A stretch of DNA of 64,000 nucleotides from an uncultured Schlesneria sp. (GCA_903834925.1 CAILLA010000138.1:49293-113292), one strand, 5' to 3'. Positions 9,816-19,628 are shown, counted from the stretch's first letter. Notes: generated from the sequence alone by a model not told the origin. A program made the numbers and translations.

Positions 9816-10503
9816 TAAACGAACTCCTGAAAGCGAGTGAGGATGAGAAAATGCACCCCATGACATATCAATATCCTGCAATATGATTGTCGAGCTGTAA
9901 AGCCTTATCTCCAAAGTTTTAAAGTTTTTTTGCTGGGCTCAGGTCGATGCGTTGAGGTTCAGTGGGTGAAATGCGCAAGTTTTACGATTTTCCGTTTGAT
10001 AAAGCGAATGTATTTCCGGTGGATAAAGCGGATGGCCGCTTGTTAAGTGTACAACTGCGAGGTAAACCGCCCATCGCAACTACGCCAATCGACGAAATTG
10101 CTAATTTGTTTAGCATCGTTTCGATTGACTCACTCTTGTTGGAATGGAATCGGGCGATGTTAAAGAAATTAAGTCAGCGGTGCGGTGTTTTGGCTGAAGA
10201 TCAGGTGTCGGGTAATGCCGCCACCAACGACCAGATCACCGGAATTAATGCCGTGAACGTAAAGTAACAGGAACAATACAGCCACCTGGCATCCGCTCAT
10301 GGACTGGTACGTTGCTGGGAAGCTCGTGTGATGTGGAAATTACTTGAAATTCCCGGCTTTTGCTCGTTCCAGATCGATTTCGGCTTTTCATCGTTCGGCT
10401 TTGGCCTTGAGATAGACTGTCCAGCCAAGGTGTGAGTGCATCACGACCTGAGCTATCATTTCTTCAAACTCAGTCATTGTTTCCACGATCGCCCCATGCG
10501 CGG
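9816..10503. other. 688-bp stretch without a convincing gene
   Basis: This gap lies upstream of the DUF1501 gene and downstream of the SdpI-like gene. It presumably holds the DUF1501 promoter near its left edge. A 101-codon open frame (9962-10267, +, GTG start) has no recognised family and no ribosome-binding site. No terminator hairpin or repeat of the families found elsewhere was noticed. Confidence 0.5.
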
Positions 10504-11175
10504 TTAATTGTCATTTCGATCCAGTTCTCCGCGACTCTCAAGGACTTTATAAAGATAAAGTGAGTAGGCCACTGGAAAGAGTGAAGCGAACAGAATCGCA
10601 CTCAACATGATGACGAACATGGGCATTGGCGGCAGGCCAACCACGGCTGCCACAAAACCAATCGCGCCGGCACACACGAAAAGCTTTGCTGCCAGGCGAT
10701 GAGTTGTATTCCACACTCGTTCGCTGGCAATGGTCCATGGAGTTCTGATTCCGACCCAAAAATTACGTCGGATTTTTCCCAGAAGATTTCCCAAAGCGGC
10801 GAACATCAGACACATACCACCAACGATTACTCGTGAAGCATCAAATTTCGGATCGATTGCGGTCCAAAGCATCACTCCCTGCATGTAAGCCAGGTAACTG
10901 AGAATGATCAAAACAATGAATTCGTAAGTCGAGTAAAACGAACTCAATGTGAATTGTTTTGGAGACAACCACGGTAAAGCACGGAAGATGAGCAGCAGAA
11001 CGAACATCATCAGCGGGATGAGAGAAACACCCCACAACTTGGCACTCCAGCCATCGATTTCGCCGCGGATATTCCAATGGATTGGAATCCGATCGGGCAA
11101 CGATGGATACACTGCCACTGACATGATAATTACGGCGGCGATCAATCCGATCGACACCAGTAGAGAACGGCTCAT
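10504..11175 (-). CDS. SdpI-like multipass membrane protein (DUF1648/SdpI family)
   Basis: This is a 223-residue membrane protein. It begins with the DUF1648-type motif PDRIPIHWNIRGEIDGW, followed by several hydrophobic helices and the SdpI-type segment KIRRNFWVGIRTPWTIASERVWNTTHR (quoted in part: NFWVGIRTPWT). In Bacillus subtilis, SdpI is an immunity and signalling protein that binds the repressor SdpR at the membrane. The start codon overlaps the stop of the upstream ArsR-type gene (ATGA), the same sdpR-sdpI arrangement as in Bacillus. No toxin precursor resembling SdpC is present here, so an immunity role is only an inference. Confidence 0.87.
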   Translation of the reverse strand: MSRSLLVSIGLIAAVIIMSVAVYPSLPDRIPIHWNIRGEIDGWSAKLWGVSLIPLMMFVLLLIFRALPWLSPKQFTLSSFYSTYEFIVLIILSYLAYMQGVMLWTAIDPKFDASRVIVGGMCLMFAALGNLLGKIRRNFWVGIRTPWTIASERVWNTTHRLAAKLFVCAGAIGFVAAVVGLPPMPMFVIMLSAILFASLFPVAYSLYLYKVLESRGELDRNDN

Positions 11176-11459
11176 GTTTCGTTGTTCCTCTTGGGGGCGC
11201 TTCGGAAGAAGTCCATCATCCAGGCCAACATGTCTTGTACTACCGTGGTGTTCAACGTGTAGATGATCTGCTGCCCTTCGCGGCGACAGGTGATCAGGTC
11301 GGCTTCTTTAAGTACCGCAAAGTGATGCGACATCGACGGCTTGGTCATGTCGAACTTTTCCGTGAGTTGCCCTGCCGACATTTCATTGAGGCCTAACAAT
11401 CGCAAAATCTCACGACGCGTGGGGTCGGAAAGAGCCTTGAAGACTTCGTTGTTGGACAT
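11172..11459 (-). CDS. ArsR-family winged-helix repressor (SdpR-like)
   Basis: This is a 95-residue ArsR/SmtB-fold regulator. ALSDPTRREILRLL and the recognition region TKPSMSHHFAVLKEADLI are characteristic, and GQQIIYTLN marks the wing. No metal-binding CxC motif is seen, which fits the SdpR-type autorepressor subgroup rather than metal sensors. It overlaps the downstream sdpI-like gene by 4 bp and starts 4 bp after the stop of the upstream hydrolase gene, so all three are probably one autoregulated transcript. Confidence 0.9.
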   Translation of the reverse strand: MSNNEVFKALSDPTRREILRLLGLNEMSAGQLTEKFDMTKPSMSHHFAVLKEADLITCRREGQQIIYTLNTTVVQDMLAWMMDFFRSAPKRNNET

Positions 11460-11463
11460 GAAA

Positions 11464-12912
11464 TCACTTTTTAACCGTATGCTTCAGGGTCCAATCACCG
11501 ATCAAAGTCAACACATCGGAGCTGATGGTTTCTTCGATTGTTCCGTATTCGCTCAGCGAGCCCGTCTTGCTCGTTTGAAACAGATGATTGAGCGCTGGAA
11601 AGACATGAATCTCATGGTCTTTATGGCCAGAGACCTTTAATGCTGCTTCGAGTGGCGGACGATTCTGGCTTGGTGCAACTTGAAGGTCTCGTTCGCCGAA
11701 CAGGGCCAAGATTGGACAGCGGACACGTTCCAAATCGTGTTGTGGATTCTGCTGGAGAAATCGGCGAAACCACGGTGACGAGACTTTCTTTGCTTCGGCT
11801 TTGAGAGCCGCATCGTTGACCGAAATCGCGGCAAGCGGAGTCAATTTCTGTTTCCATTCGGCAAGTGCCTTATCCACATTCGCCTCCGCTGTCGCACGGT
11901 CGGAACTCGTTTTAACGGCAGCGAACAAGCCGCGTTGCAGTTCCCGGTTCTGCTCAATCGCCGCGTCGGTTGCTCCTGCGGCCCTTGAAATTAATTCCGA
12001 TTGCTTGAACAGCAGTTCGTCCCCCGGTACGGTCGTCGTGGCGAGCAAGACAATAAAGGTCACGAGATCGGATTTCGCGGCGACCTCAACCGCAATATTG
12101 GCTCCTTCACTATGTCCGAGGAGACCAATGCGATCACCATCAACGTCTGGTCGCGAACGAAGAAACTCGATTCCGGCCATCACATCACCGACAAAGTCCT
12201 CAGTGGTCGCATTGGCCACGTCGCCGGTCGATCCACTGACGCCACGGTCATCGACGCGAAGTACAGCAAGCCCGCGACGTGTCAGCTCATCCGCCAACAA
12301 TAAAAATGGCTTGTGGCCAAAGAGTTCTTCGTCGCGATTCTGTGAACCGGATCCGGTAATCAGCAAGACGGCTGGATATCGTCCAGGTTCGCGCGGCTTT
12401 GTCAAAGTGCCCGCGAACTTTGCTTTCCCAATGGAGTTCTCGTAACTCACCTCAATTTCGTCGTACGGGAACGGTCGCTTGGGTTCTTGCGGCCTCTTTA
12501 ATGCTGGTGATTTGGTACCGGGAATTAATACCAACGGAAACGATTGCCCACCTTGTTTCCATTGGCCGTCAATTTTCTTTTTGTCGTCACTGAACTTTCC
12601 TTCAAAACGGCCATTCAATCGCTTGATCTCGAAAACCACCGAGTCTTTGTCCAGCGAGACATTGTCGATCTTGATGCCAAATGCCGCTTGATCGGGGCTG
12701 TCCATCAATGCGTTCCATGATCCGTCCGCGTTCTTCTTCAAATCAAAGACCAGCTTCAACTTGATCGCCCCGACATTAAGAGTCCCCACCCACACACCTT
12801 CCAGGTTCGGTTCTGTTGCAGGCTCGGCACCGAAGGCGGTCCCCAGAACGAATACGAGTAGAATTGTGTAGCGGAGTGCTCGAACTTTCCCGGTCGAATC
12901 AAATGAAGTCAT
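11464..12912 (-). CDS. Secreted alpha/beta hydrolase (S33-like)
   Basis: This is a protein of about 482 residues with a signal peptide (YTILLVFVLGTAFGAEP). An N-terminal beta-rich domain (about 30-125: EGVWVGTLNVG, LKLVFDLKKNADGSW) is common in front of peptidase-like hydrolases of this group. The alpha/beta hydrolase domain has nucleophile elbow GHSEG with Ser near 265, an acid candidate in FGERDLQV and a His in ALNHLF near the C-terminus. The substrate is probably a peptide or ester. The start is ATG at 12912, and a GTG two codons upstream is equally possible. It is the first gene of the hydrolase-sdpR-sdpI operon. Confidence 0.85.
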   Translation of the reverse strand: MTSFDSTGKVRALRYTILLVFVLGTAFGAEPATEPNLEGVWVGTLNVGAIKLKLVFDLKKNADGSWNALMDSPDQAAFGIKIDNVSLDKDSVVFEIKRLNGRFEGKFSDDKKKIDGQWKQGGQSFPLVLIPGTKSPALKRPQEPKRPFPYDEIEVSYENSIGKAKFAGTLTKPREPGRYPAVLLITGSGSQNRDEELFGHKPFLLLADELTRRGLAVLRVDDRGVSGSTGDVANATTEDFVGDVMAGIEFLRSRPDVDGDRIGLLGHSEGANIAVEVAAKSDLVTFIVLLATTTVPGDELLFKQSELISRAAGATDAAIEQNRELQRGLFAAVKTSSDRATAEANVDKALAEWKQKLTPLAAISVNDAALKAEAKKVSSPWFRRFLQQNPQHDLERVRCPILALFGERDLQVAPSQNRPPLEAALKVSGHKDHEIHVFPALNHLFQTSKTGSLSEYGTIEETISSDVLTLIGDWTLKHTVKK

Positions 12913-13006
12913 GGTCACACGATCCAGAGAGTTAGACTGTTAGGCAACTGTCTAAATGATGGCTCGCGACATCGTTGTCGTCAAGGAGCGTAAAAGAATT
13001 CAGGCG

Positions 13007-13233
13007 GGTGCCACGGTCTTGGAGTCTTCGACAAGGCCGTGCTGGCTTCGGGATTGGGTTTTGTCGTTCGAAGGAAAACGACGGCATGAAGAGACGGCAT
13101 GGGGAAGGGTAATCCTTTTGGATCTATCTACTGGGCTCGTCGAGCACGAGACGAAAAATGAATTCCACAAACACTCTTGGCCTTCCTCAACAAAATCCCA
13201 CGGCCTTGTCGAAGACTCCAAGACCGTGGCACC
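13007..13233. repeat. 227-bp element with perfect 35-bp terminal inverted repeats
   Basis: GGTGCCACGGTCTTGGAGTC at 13007 begins a 35-bp arm whose exact reverse complement occupies 13199-13233. Each arm can itself fold: CACGG.CTTG pairs with CAAG.CCGTG. The interior (about 157 bp) encodes nothing recognisable. It belongs to the GTGCCAC hairpin family seen at 3840, 23996, 27263 and 45546. It accounts for most of the gap between the hydrolase and flavoprotein genes. Confidence 0.85.
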
Positions 13234-13246
13234 CCTTTCTTGTCGT

Positions 13247-13807
13247 CTATGCCTCAGGCATCATTCGTTCGGACATTTTTCGTGATGGATGCTCGTTGTG
13301 TCGTGCGTGTACGTAAACTGCGGTCCATTCGGCGAGACGGCGACCGAGTTTACGGCAGGCAGCCTGGGTCTCTTCGTCCCGAGGTTCTTTGGCGGCGATC
13401 GCGCCGTAATGCAGCGTTAAATCGCGGCTGACGTAATCGGTAACGCCGAACACCAGAAATCCGAAGTTCATCAGCACCGTTAACAAACTTTGGCAGACCA
13501 GTTCTGATCCACCACCCCAACCTCCCGATGAGCTGAATGCACAGGCGATTTTTCCGTCGATCTTGGCCCATTGCGGCATCATCGTTTCGTCCCAGAACCG
13601 CTTCATTTTCCAGCTCAGTAATCCCATATTTGTCGGGCTGCCGACAGCCAGTCCATCGCACCAGACGACGTCGTCAGCAGTGGCTTCTTCCACCGAACGC
13701 AAACGAACTTCGGTGTCCGAAATGCTTTTGGCTCCTTCAGCTACCAGAGCTGCCATTTGGGCCGTGTGACCGGTTTTGGAATCGAAGAGAACGAGGATCT
13801 TGTTCAT
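13247..13807 (-). CDS. Flavodoxin-fold NAD(P)H:quinone oxidoreductase (WrbA-like)
   Basis: This is a 186-residue flavodoxin-like protein. The FMN phosphate loop is DSKTGHTAQMA at the N-terminus. The LAVGSPTNMGLLSWKMKRFW segment and the SSSGGWGGGSE loop match the WrbA/NAD(P)H dehydrogenase (quinone) family. The likely role is two-electron quinone reduction in the cytoplasm. It stands alone, next to an inverted-repeat element. The exact subfamily is uncertain because the FMN-binding loops are somewhat divergent. Confidence 0.82.
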   Translation of the reverse strand: MNKILVLFDSKTGHTAQMAALVAEGAKSISDTEVRLRSVEEATADDVVWCDGLAVGSPTNMGLLSWKMKRFWDETMMPQWAKIDGKIACAFSSSGGWGGGSELVCQSLLTVLMNFGFLVFGVTDYVSRDLTLHYGAIAAKEPRDEETQAACRKLGRRLAEWTAVYVHARHNEHPSRKMSERMMPEA

Positions 13808-13860
13808 GTGATGGCTTTAGGTGAGTGAGTGCTGGTAACAAGTTGACACGTCATAAAGAG

Positions 13861-13956
13861 GGGGTCGGGTGTTCAAATTTCAAAATTGGCCGATCTTGCG
13901 GTTTCAATTAATCAGCGGATTCAGCGGCCAATTGTGAAATTTTGACGCCCGACCCC
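13861..13956. repeat. 96-bp imperfect inverted repeat
   Basis: GGGGTCGGGTGTTCAAATTT at 13861 begins a 32-bp arm matched in reverse complement at 13925-13956 (ending GCCCGACCCC) with a few mismatches. A loop of about 32 bp separates the arms. The remainder of the gap (13808-14113) shows nothing else recognisable. It resembles a short MITE or remnant; part of the arm (GGGTGTTCAAATT) recurs near 19959. Confidence 0.7.
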
Positions 13957-14116
13957 AGAACGCTAGGCCAACGTCATACCTTCAGCGCTCGATGACCGCC
14001 AGTGATCACCGCAAACAACCTTAAACTTGGCGACACATATCGACATAATCCTGAAATTCTGATACCGGACGGTCTGGCGAACAATCGCCCGAGGCACGGA
14101 TGCTGAAGGACCAGTG

Positions 14117-16894
14117 ATGAATCCCGATTTTTTACAGACAATTTGGACATTCGCGGTCACAGTCGCCTGTTATGTCGCTGTTGCGACAGAACTGATTTCG
14201 CCCAGGTTCGAAACGATGCCCGCAGAGGATGTTGATCAGGCGATCGCCATCTATGATCAAATGGTTCGGCTTGATCCTGAATCGCCCGGGGCCTACTTGC
14301 GGCGTGGTTATGCCTGGGTCGTCAGGCAAGATTTCGATAAAGCGATCGCGGATTTTGATGCTGCTATTTGCATCGACTACGATTCCGCAGGAGCCTATCT
14401 CCTTCGCGGAACCGCCTGGAAGGAACTGAAGCGGTTTGAATACGCGCTGGCCGACTTTAGCGAAGCCATCAAGCTCGATCCCGCTCTTCGAAACGCCTAC
14501 GTTCAGCGTGGGGCGGTCAGGGGACTGAGAAAAGAATTCGATCAGGGCCTGGCCGATTTAGATGAAGCCATCCGGCTGGATCAGTCGTACAGCCCATCCT
14601 ATTCCGGACGCGGCTGGATACGGATGTCAAAGGGAGACCTTGTCCTGGCTCTGGCCGACTTTGACGAAGCGATTCGACTCGATCCGAACGATGCCAGCAG
14701 TTATGGCAACCGAGGTTGTCTTTACGTTGAACAGAAAAAAACCGAACAGGCGTTCGCCGACTTTGCCGAATCGATTCGCCTCAACCCCAAGGATGCGAAA
14801 GCGTACCATAACCGAGCCCTGCTCTATCACCATCGCAGCGAATGGGATCTGGCGATTTGCGACTTTAACGAAGCGATTCGACTTGATCCGACCGAGGCGT
14901 CGTCCTACTACTATCGTGGTCGCTCACTTCAATTCAAAGGGGAAATCCTCCAGGCCATAGCGGACTTTGGTAAGGTACTCAGTCTCACACCCGATGATTT
15001 CAACGCCTATGTCCACCGGGGAGCTGCTTGGGCCGGGCGAAATCGTTGGACCGACGCCATTTCCGATTTCAGCAATGCACTTCGACTGAAACCCGAAAAT
15101 GCCGAAACGCTGGACCTGCGGGCACGGTGTCTGATGTCAATCGACAGCTTTGATCTCGCGCTTGCCGATGCCAGCGAAGCGACTCGTCTTGAACCAACTC
15201 GAGCGAGTTTCCGGATGCACCGTGGAGCGATCCTGGCGAATCGAAGCTTGAAAGGAGATATGAAAAGCGATCTGGATCAGGCCATCTCCGACTATAACGA
15301 AGCGGCCAGACTCGATCCGCACGAAGCGATGATTTTCATGAATCGAGCCATCGCATTTTTTAACCAGAAGAAATTTGGACTTGCGACGCTTGAAGCCATT
15401 GTCGCCGACGAACTGAATCCGCGACAGATTCCTGTCGATCAAATGAAAGATGTCGCGAACCAGTCAAAACAAGCAGCAGATCGAATTCTTGTCGGACGCA
15501 ACGACGAGAACCCGGACGACCTGACGTTTGCGGCGGCCTGCTTTGATCGCGGTGTCGCACACTACGTATTAAGACGCGATGAGATGGCACTCAAGGACCT
15601 GGGCGACGCAATCCGTCTCGATCCTGGTTTTTCCTTAAGTTACGCCTTTCGCGGGCGAATCTACTTGAGGAATCAGCAATGGGATGCCGCCATTCAAGAC
15701 TTCGATTCTGCGATTCGTTTGAACCCTGACGATGCCGCCATTTGGATGGCTCGCGGTGAGGCTCGTGCTGCCAAACAAGAATGGATCACCGCCTGTGATG
15801 ACTTTCGCGAAGCAATCCGACTCGACCAGCGCCTGATTCGAGCGTTCGCTCATCGTGGTGCGGCATGGCAGGCAATGCAGGAATGGGAAGAGGCGATCGC
15901 CGATTACGAACAAGTGACACACGGTACCCCGTTTTACGTCCATGCAACAAAAGATCGTGTCTCCCCGGCGAAGCTGGCGACTGCGGCCACAACGACTGCT
16001 GCAACGCCAGGCAGCAATACGAACGCGAAAGCTGTGAATATTTTCGACATCGTTGCCAAACCCTCAAACGGCATTTTTTCGATTGAGACGGACACGACGC
16101 CGGATGGACTGACGTCAATCTTCAACAACCAACCTGCCACAACATTAATTCAAAAGGCGACCGAAACGGCGACTGCACAACCGGCAAACAATCAAACACC
16201 AAACCCAGGCTCGATTGCTGGCAGCGATGTGGAACTCGACCCACTCTATTTGAAGGCTTTTCAATGTCGCGCGGAGTGCCATGAAGCGATGCGCGAATGG
16301 ACAAAGGCGATTGCTGACTATCAGCGATTGATTGAGCTTGTCCCGTCTGAGAGTCTGGCCTATCGCCGGATCGCCTGGTTGAAGGCGACGTGCAGTGCTG
16401 CGGAGGTGCGAAACGGCGACGAGGCGGTCAACTATGCCACTCAGGCGATGCAGCGTTCAAAACGATCCGACCCGGAAAACCTTGTCGTTCTCGCAGCGGC
16501 CTATGCAGAAGCGGGCGATTTCGAAAAGGCAGTCGATTATCAGTCGCAAGCCTGCGATCTTGTGGTCCTTTCAAGTGACAGGGAATTTGAAACACGGCGA
16601 CAACATTTTGCCTCACTGGAATTCCAGCGAAGCCTTAATGATGAAGAGACGCCGAGTACTGAAGACTCGGCTGTCTTGAATGCATTGTTGCAATCGTGCG
16701 AGCAATCAGGGTGGAACGATTCCAAACTGATTGAATCGCTCGCAGACGCCTGCGCCGAAGCAGGCCAATTCAGCCGGGCGATTGAGTTTCACGAAAAGGC
16801 ATATGCAATCGTTTCGGAAGTGCGAAACAAGCCGTTACTCGAACGACTGGAACTTTATCGAGCGGGAAAACCGTATCGGAGTTCCGTTCCATGA
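14117..16894 (+). CDS. Large TPR-repeat protein
   Basis: This is a protein of about 925 residues made almost entirely of 34-residue tetratricopeptide repeats of the form AYxxRGxxW ... AIxDFxxAIRLDP. At least 15 units are readable, in two blocks separated by a Thr/Ala-rich low-complexity linker around residues 610-700. A hydrophobic N-terminal segment (IWTFAVTVACYVAVA) could be an anchor or signal. TPR arrays bind protein partners; no catalytic domain is seen. GTG at 14114 and ATG at 14117 both fit; the ATG has better spacing to AAGGA. The repeats are very similar at DNA level, so copy number may vary between strains. Confidence 0.88.
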   Translation: MNPDFLQTIWTFAVTVACYVAVATELISPRFETMPAEDVDQAIAIYDQMVRLDPESPGAYLRRGYAWVVRQDFDKAIADFDAAICIDYDSAGAYLLRGTAWKELKRFEYALADFSEAIKLDPALRNAYVQRGAVRGLRKEFDQGLADLDEAIRLDQSYSPSYSGRGWIRMSKGDLVLALADFDEAIRLDPNDASSYGNRGCLYVEQKKTEQAFADFAESIRLNPKDAKAYHNRALLYHHRSEWDLAICDFNEAIRLDPTEASSYYYRGRSLQFKGEILQAIADFGKVLSLTPDDFNAYVHRGAAWAGRNRWTDAISDFSNALRLKPENAETLDLRARCLMSIDSFDLALADASEATRLEPTRASFRMHRGAILANRSLKGDMKSDLDQAISDYNEAARLDPHEAMIFMNRAIAFFNQKKFGLATLEAIVADELNPRQIPVDQMKDVANQSKQAADRILVGRNDENPDDLTFAAACFDRGVAHYVLRRDEMALKDLGDAIRLDPGFSLSYAFRGRIYLRNQQWDAAIQDFDSAIRLNPDDAAIWMARGEARAAKQEWITACDDFREAIRLDQRLIRAFAHRGAAWQAMQEWEEAIADYEQVTHGTPFYVHATKDRVSPAKLATAATTTAATPGSNTNAKAVNIFDIVAKPSNGIFSIETDTTPDGLTSIFNNQPATTLIQKATETATAQPANNQTPNPGSIAGSDVELDPLYLKAFQCRAECHEAMREWTKAIADYQRLIELVPSESLAYRRIAWLKATCSAAEVRNGDEAVNYATQAMQRSKRSDPENLVVLAAAYAEAGDFEKAVDYQSQACDLVVLSSDREFETRRQHFASLEFQRSLNDEETPSTEDSAVLNALLQSCEQSGWNDSKLIESLADACAEAGQFSRAIEFHEKAYAIVSEVRNKPLLERLELYRAGKPYRSSVP

Positions 16895-17021
16895 TTGATT
16901 CCAATGTCTGTCAGAAAACAACCGATTAAGATTTTTAATCACAAAGTTTTTTCGTCGCCGTCCGTCTGGAAGAAATTAAAATGCGGCGTCCCCTTGGTCA
17001 GCAGGAGACGAAGCGCCTTGA

Positions 17022-19628
17022 CTACTTCTGTTCGTCAGCCAGTTCCAGACGCCGATAGGCGATTGCTCGGCGGACGGCAGGAGGCATTGGCGCGTCGACT
17101 CCCTTGATGGAGCACCACAGGATTTCGTTCAGTTCGAAATCGTCGATCCGATCATATTCGCTAAAGTCCATTTTGCTCGATCGATCAGCTCCATAAGCCA
17201 GATTCGTGTTCAACGTATCCAGATTAATGCGTGCGGCTTCATGAGTGTAAGGGGTGAGGTCAGGCAGATCGGTGAACGATTCAAACATCGGTGTCGCGGC
17301 CGCGTCGTATTGGCTCAGCGGAGGAATCCCCAGAATCAGTTCAATCGTTCGCAGCATCGAAGCTGTCGAATACTGAGTGCTATCGAGATGCTTTCGGCGG
17401 ACGTAAGGACTGATCACCAGTCCGATGGTTCGGTGCGCGTCGACATGGTCGGTCCCATTCTGGGCGTCGTCTTCAATCACGAAGATGGCCGTTTTTTCCC
17501 AAGACTTGCTCTGGCTGACCGCTTCGACTAGACGGCCAAGTGCCAGATCGTTGCTTCCCACACAACTTTGGGGCGTCGGTGCGCCGGGACGAGTCCCTTC
17601 CGTGTGGTCCTCACCCAGGCTCATGATCATCAGTTGGGGAAGAGTCCCATTCTTTTCGAATTCTCGCCACTCTTTCAAGAATACCTCGACATTATCGGTG
17701 TCACGCGCTTTCTTACCGTCCTTGCGGGGAAGGCCGTAGTCAGGACACATATGACCGATCAGTCCTGGTACGCGCCCTTCAATTCGAGAAGTACCGTCCG
17801 GTTCGCTGACGCGAGACCCGTATTCACGATAGTTTCGGAAACTGATCCCTTTCCGCAGACAAGCGTCCCAGAGATAGCCACTGGGAGCGTTCGAGAGTTC
17901 GCCGTTATCGCCGTCGTCGTCGTCAATACCACGGCGTCCTGAATACGTCAGCGCCCAGTCACGTGCAATGTAATCAGTGTTGTAAGCCATCGTAGACCAG
18001 GGATGTCCATCTCGTGAAACCTGGCCATTGCAATAAAGGTTGTCGAGAAGTACGAACTCGTTCGCCAGCTTGTGATGATTTGGCGTGACTTCTTCACCGA
18101 ACATCACAAGGCTCGGATCGCCGTTCCCGCGCGGAATGTCACCAAAAACCTGATCGTATGTTCGATTCTCTTTGATGATATAGATCACGTGTTTGATCGG
18201 TGACGGATCACCGACTTTGACCGGAATCGCTGTCTTGCGATCGTCGGGCGCGATTGCCGATGTCAACAATTCATCGGAATAAGGGCAATTGCGATAGACC
18301 TGGCTCGTGTATTTGGCGAGTTGTTCATCATCAGGTACTTCGACGATTGATAGTGCCCCTGACAGGGTCGTTCCCACATGAGCACGCGGAATCGGTCGAT
18401 AGCCACCTTCCTTTGCTGGTTCAGCCAGAACGGCGTCCAACGCGACTTGATCCGGTCGATTCGACTTTGTCGCGTTCCCTTTCCCGACCCCCACAAGCAA
18501 CTGCTTTCCATCCGGCGTCATGGCGATCGATGTAGGATACCAGCCGGTCGGAATAAAGCCTTTCACTTCGCTTCGACGAGGAGTTTCGATGTCAATCACT
18601 GCCACACAATTGTTATCCGCATTGGCAACATACAGCATTTCTCCATCGGGCGAGATACAGAGCGCATCGGGGGTGCTTCCCTCGGGCGACTTCGGGAAGA
18701 GTGCTGTAAAGATCGTCTCCTGAACCGTTCCTCGCGACGTATCAATCACCCAAACGCCGTTGCTCGACGCACAGGTGACAAACAAGCGATCATCCGTGGG
18801 ATGAAGTGCGAGTTGATTTGGATGTTCGCCAACGGAGATTCGGGCCACAGTGCGAAGCGTCCTGGGGTCGACAACCAGCACACAACGATCGCTCCAGTCA
18901 CTCACATACAGCAACCCATTTCGTGCGAGCACCACGTCGTACGGACGTTTGCCGCAGGGAGCGGACAATTCATCGTCGGCTCCGTTTGCAGAGCGGATCA
19001 TGTAACCTGATCCCTTGATGTTGATTGAATCGTCACCCGATTTAAACGTCTTGCTGATACCGCGAGGAAGAATCGCCAGAGTGTAAAGCACGTCTTGACG
19101 GGCATCATGAAAAATCCCGGTCACAAACGGTGGAGGAGGAGTCTGCGCACGTTCGTTCGACGGCGCACCCCGCACGAGAGGTCGATCTGCCAGTTCGGCG
19201 GATTGGAATTTTCCGTCCGACCAAACCAAGGTATGAAGCTTGCCGTTTCCACCACCCGACCACCAAAGCCGCCCTGTTTTGAAATCAGCAGCCAAGCCGA
19301 ACCAACTTTGCCGGACCGTTTCAGAAGCGACGATCTTGCGATCGGCCAAATCGACAACGGTGAGGTCGTGTGAGTTATAGCCGTTCGAAGTCACAAATGC
19401 GTATCGGCTTTCGGGCGAAATGACGATATTTAAGGTCAGATCAGACAGGATGATCTGTTCGCCTGCGGGTGTCACCTTCCAGCCGTTCGCCAGCATAGTC
19501 GCCTTAACGTCGGTCTTATCTCCGGCCGCATCGGGCGTTGAAACGGCACGGTCTTGAGGCTGGGCCGTCCCAACCGCCAAGCCGATCACAATTAAGACAC
19601 AGTAAGAAAGCGAATTCCAAAGACGCAT
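17022..19628 (-). CDS. YVTN beta-propeller / phosphoesterase fusion protein
   Basis: This is a secreted protein of about 868 residues. After a signal peptide (SYCVLIVIGLAVGTAQPQ) comes a propeller of YVTN type (LYVSDWSDRCVLVVDPRTL, LYVANADNNCVAVIDIETP) over roughly residues 40-420. A phosphoesterase domain of the phospholipase C/acid phosphatase type follows, marked by HVIYIIKENRTYDQVFGD near 478 and later SRDGHPWSTMAY, SLGEDHTEG and IEDDAQNGTDHVDAHRT. It probably hydrolyses an organic phosphate outside the cytoplasm, but substrate and metal are unknown. ATG at 19628 has GAGGAG about 9 nt upstream. A TTG further upstream (19649) opens the same frame and is less likely. Confidence 0.88.
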   Translation of the reverse strand: MRLWNSLSYCVLIVIGLAVGTAQPQDRAVSTPDAAGDKTDVKATMLANGWKVTPAGEQIILSDLTLNIVISPESRYAFVTSNGYNSHDLTVVDLADRKIVASETVRQSWFGLAADFKTGRLWWSGGGNGKLHTLVWSDGKFQSAELADRPLVRGAPSNERAQTPPPPFVTGIFHDARQDVLYTLAILPRGISKTFKSGDDSINIKGSGYMIRSANGADDELSAPCGKRPYDVVLARNGLLYVSDWSDRCVLVVDPRTLRTVARISVGEHPNQLALHPTDDRLFVTCASSNGVWVIDTSRGTVQETIFTALFPKSPEGSTPDALCISPDGEMLYVANADNNCVAVIDIETPRRSEVKGFIPTGWYPTSIAMTPDGKQLLVGVGKGNATKSNRPDQVALDAVLAEPAKEGGYRPIPRAHVGTTLSGALSIVEVPDDEQLAKYTSQVYRNCPYSDELLTSAIAPDDRKTAIPVKVGDPSPIKHVIYIIKENRTYDQVFGDIPRGNGDPSLVMFGEEVTPNHHKLANEFVLLDNLYCNGQVSRDGHPWSTMAYNTDYIARDWALTYSGRRGIDDDDGDNGELSNAPSGYLWDACLRKGISFRNYREYGSRVSEPDGTSRIEGRVPGLIGHMCPDYGLPRKDGKKARDTDNVEVFLKEWREFEKNGTLPQLMIMSLGEDHTEGTRPGAPTPQSCVGSNDLALGRLVEAVSQSKSWEKTAIFVIEDDAQNGTDHVDAHRTIGLVISPYVRRKHLDSTQYSTASMLRTIELILGIPPLSQYDAAATPMFESFTDLPDLTPYTHEAARINLDTLNTNLAYGADRSSKMDFSEYDRIDDFELNEILWCSIKGVDAPMPPAVRRAIAYRRLELADEQK

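Noticed and set aside
9962..10267. 101-codon plus-strand open frame between the DUF1501 and SdpI-like genes
   Set aside because: GTG start without a ribosome site, no recognised family, and composition not clearly protein-like. Reported only as part of the gap.
11801..12445. 214-codon plus-strand frame opposite the alpha/beta hydrolase
   Set aside because: Ser/Ala/Thr-rich shadow frame; the minus strand carries the hydrolase motifs.
14117..16894. Repeated DNA in the TPR gene considered as a tandem array of another kind
   Set aside because: Period of 102 bp equals the 34-residue TPR unit.
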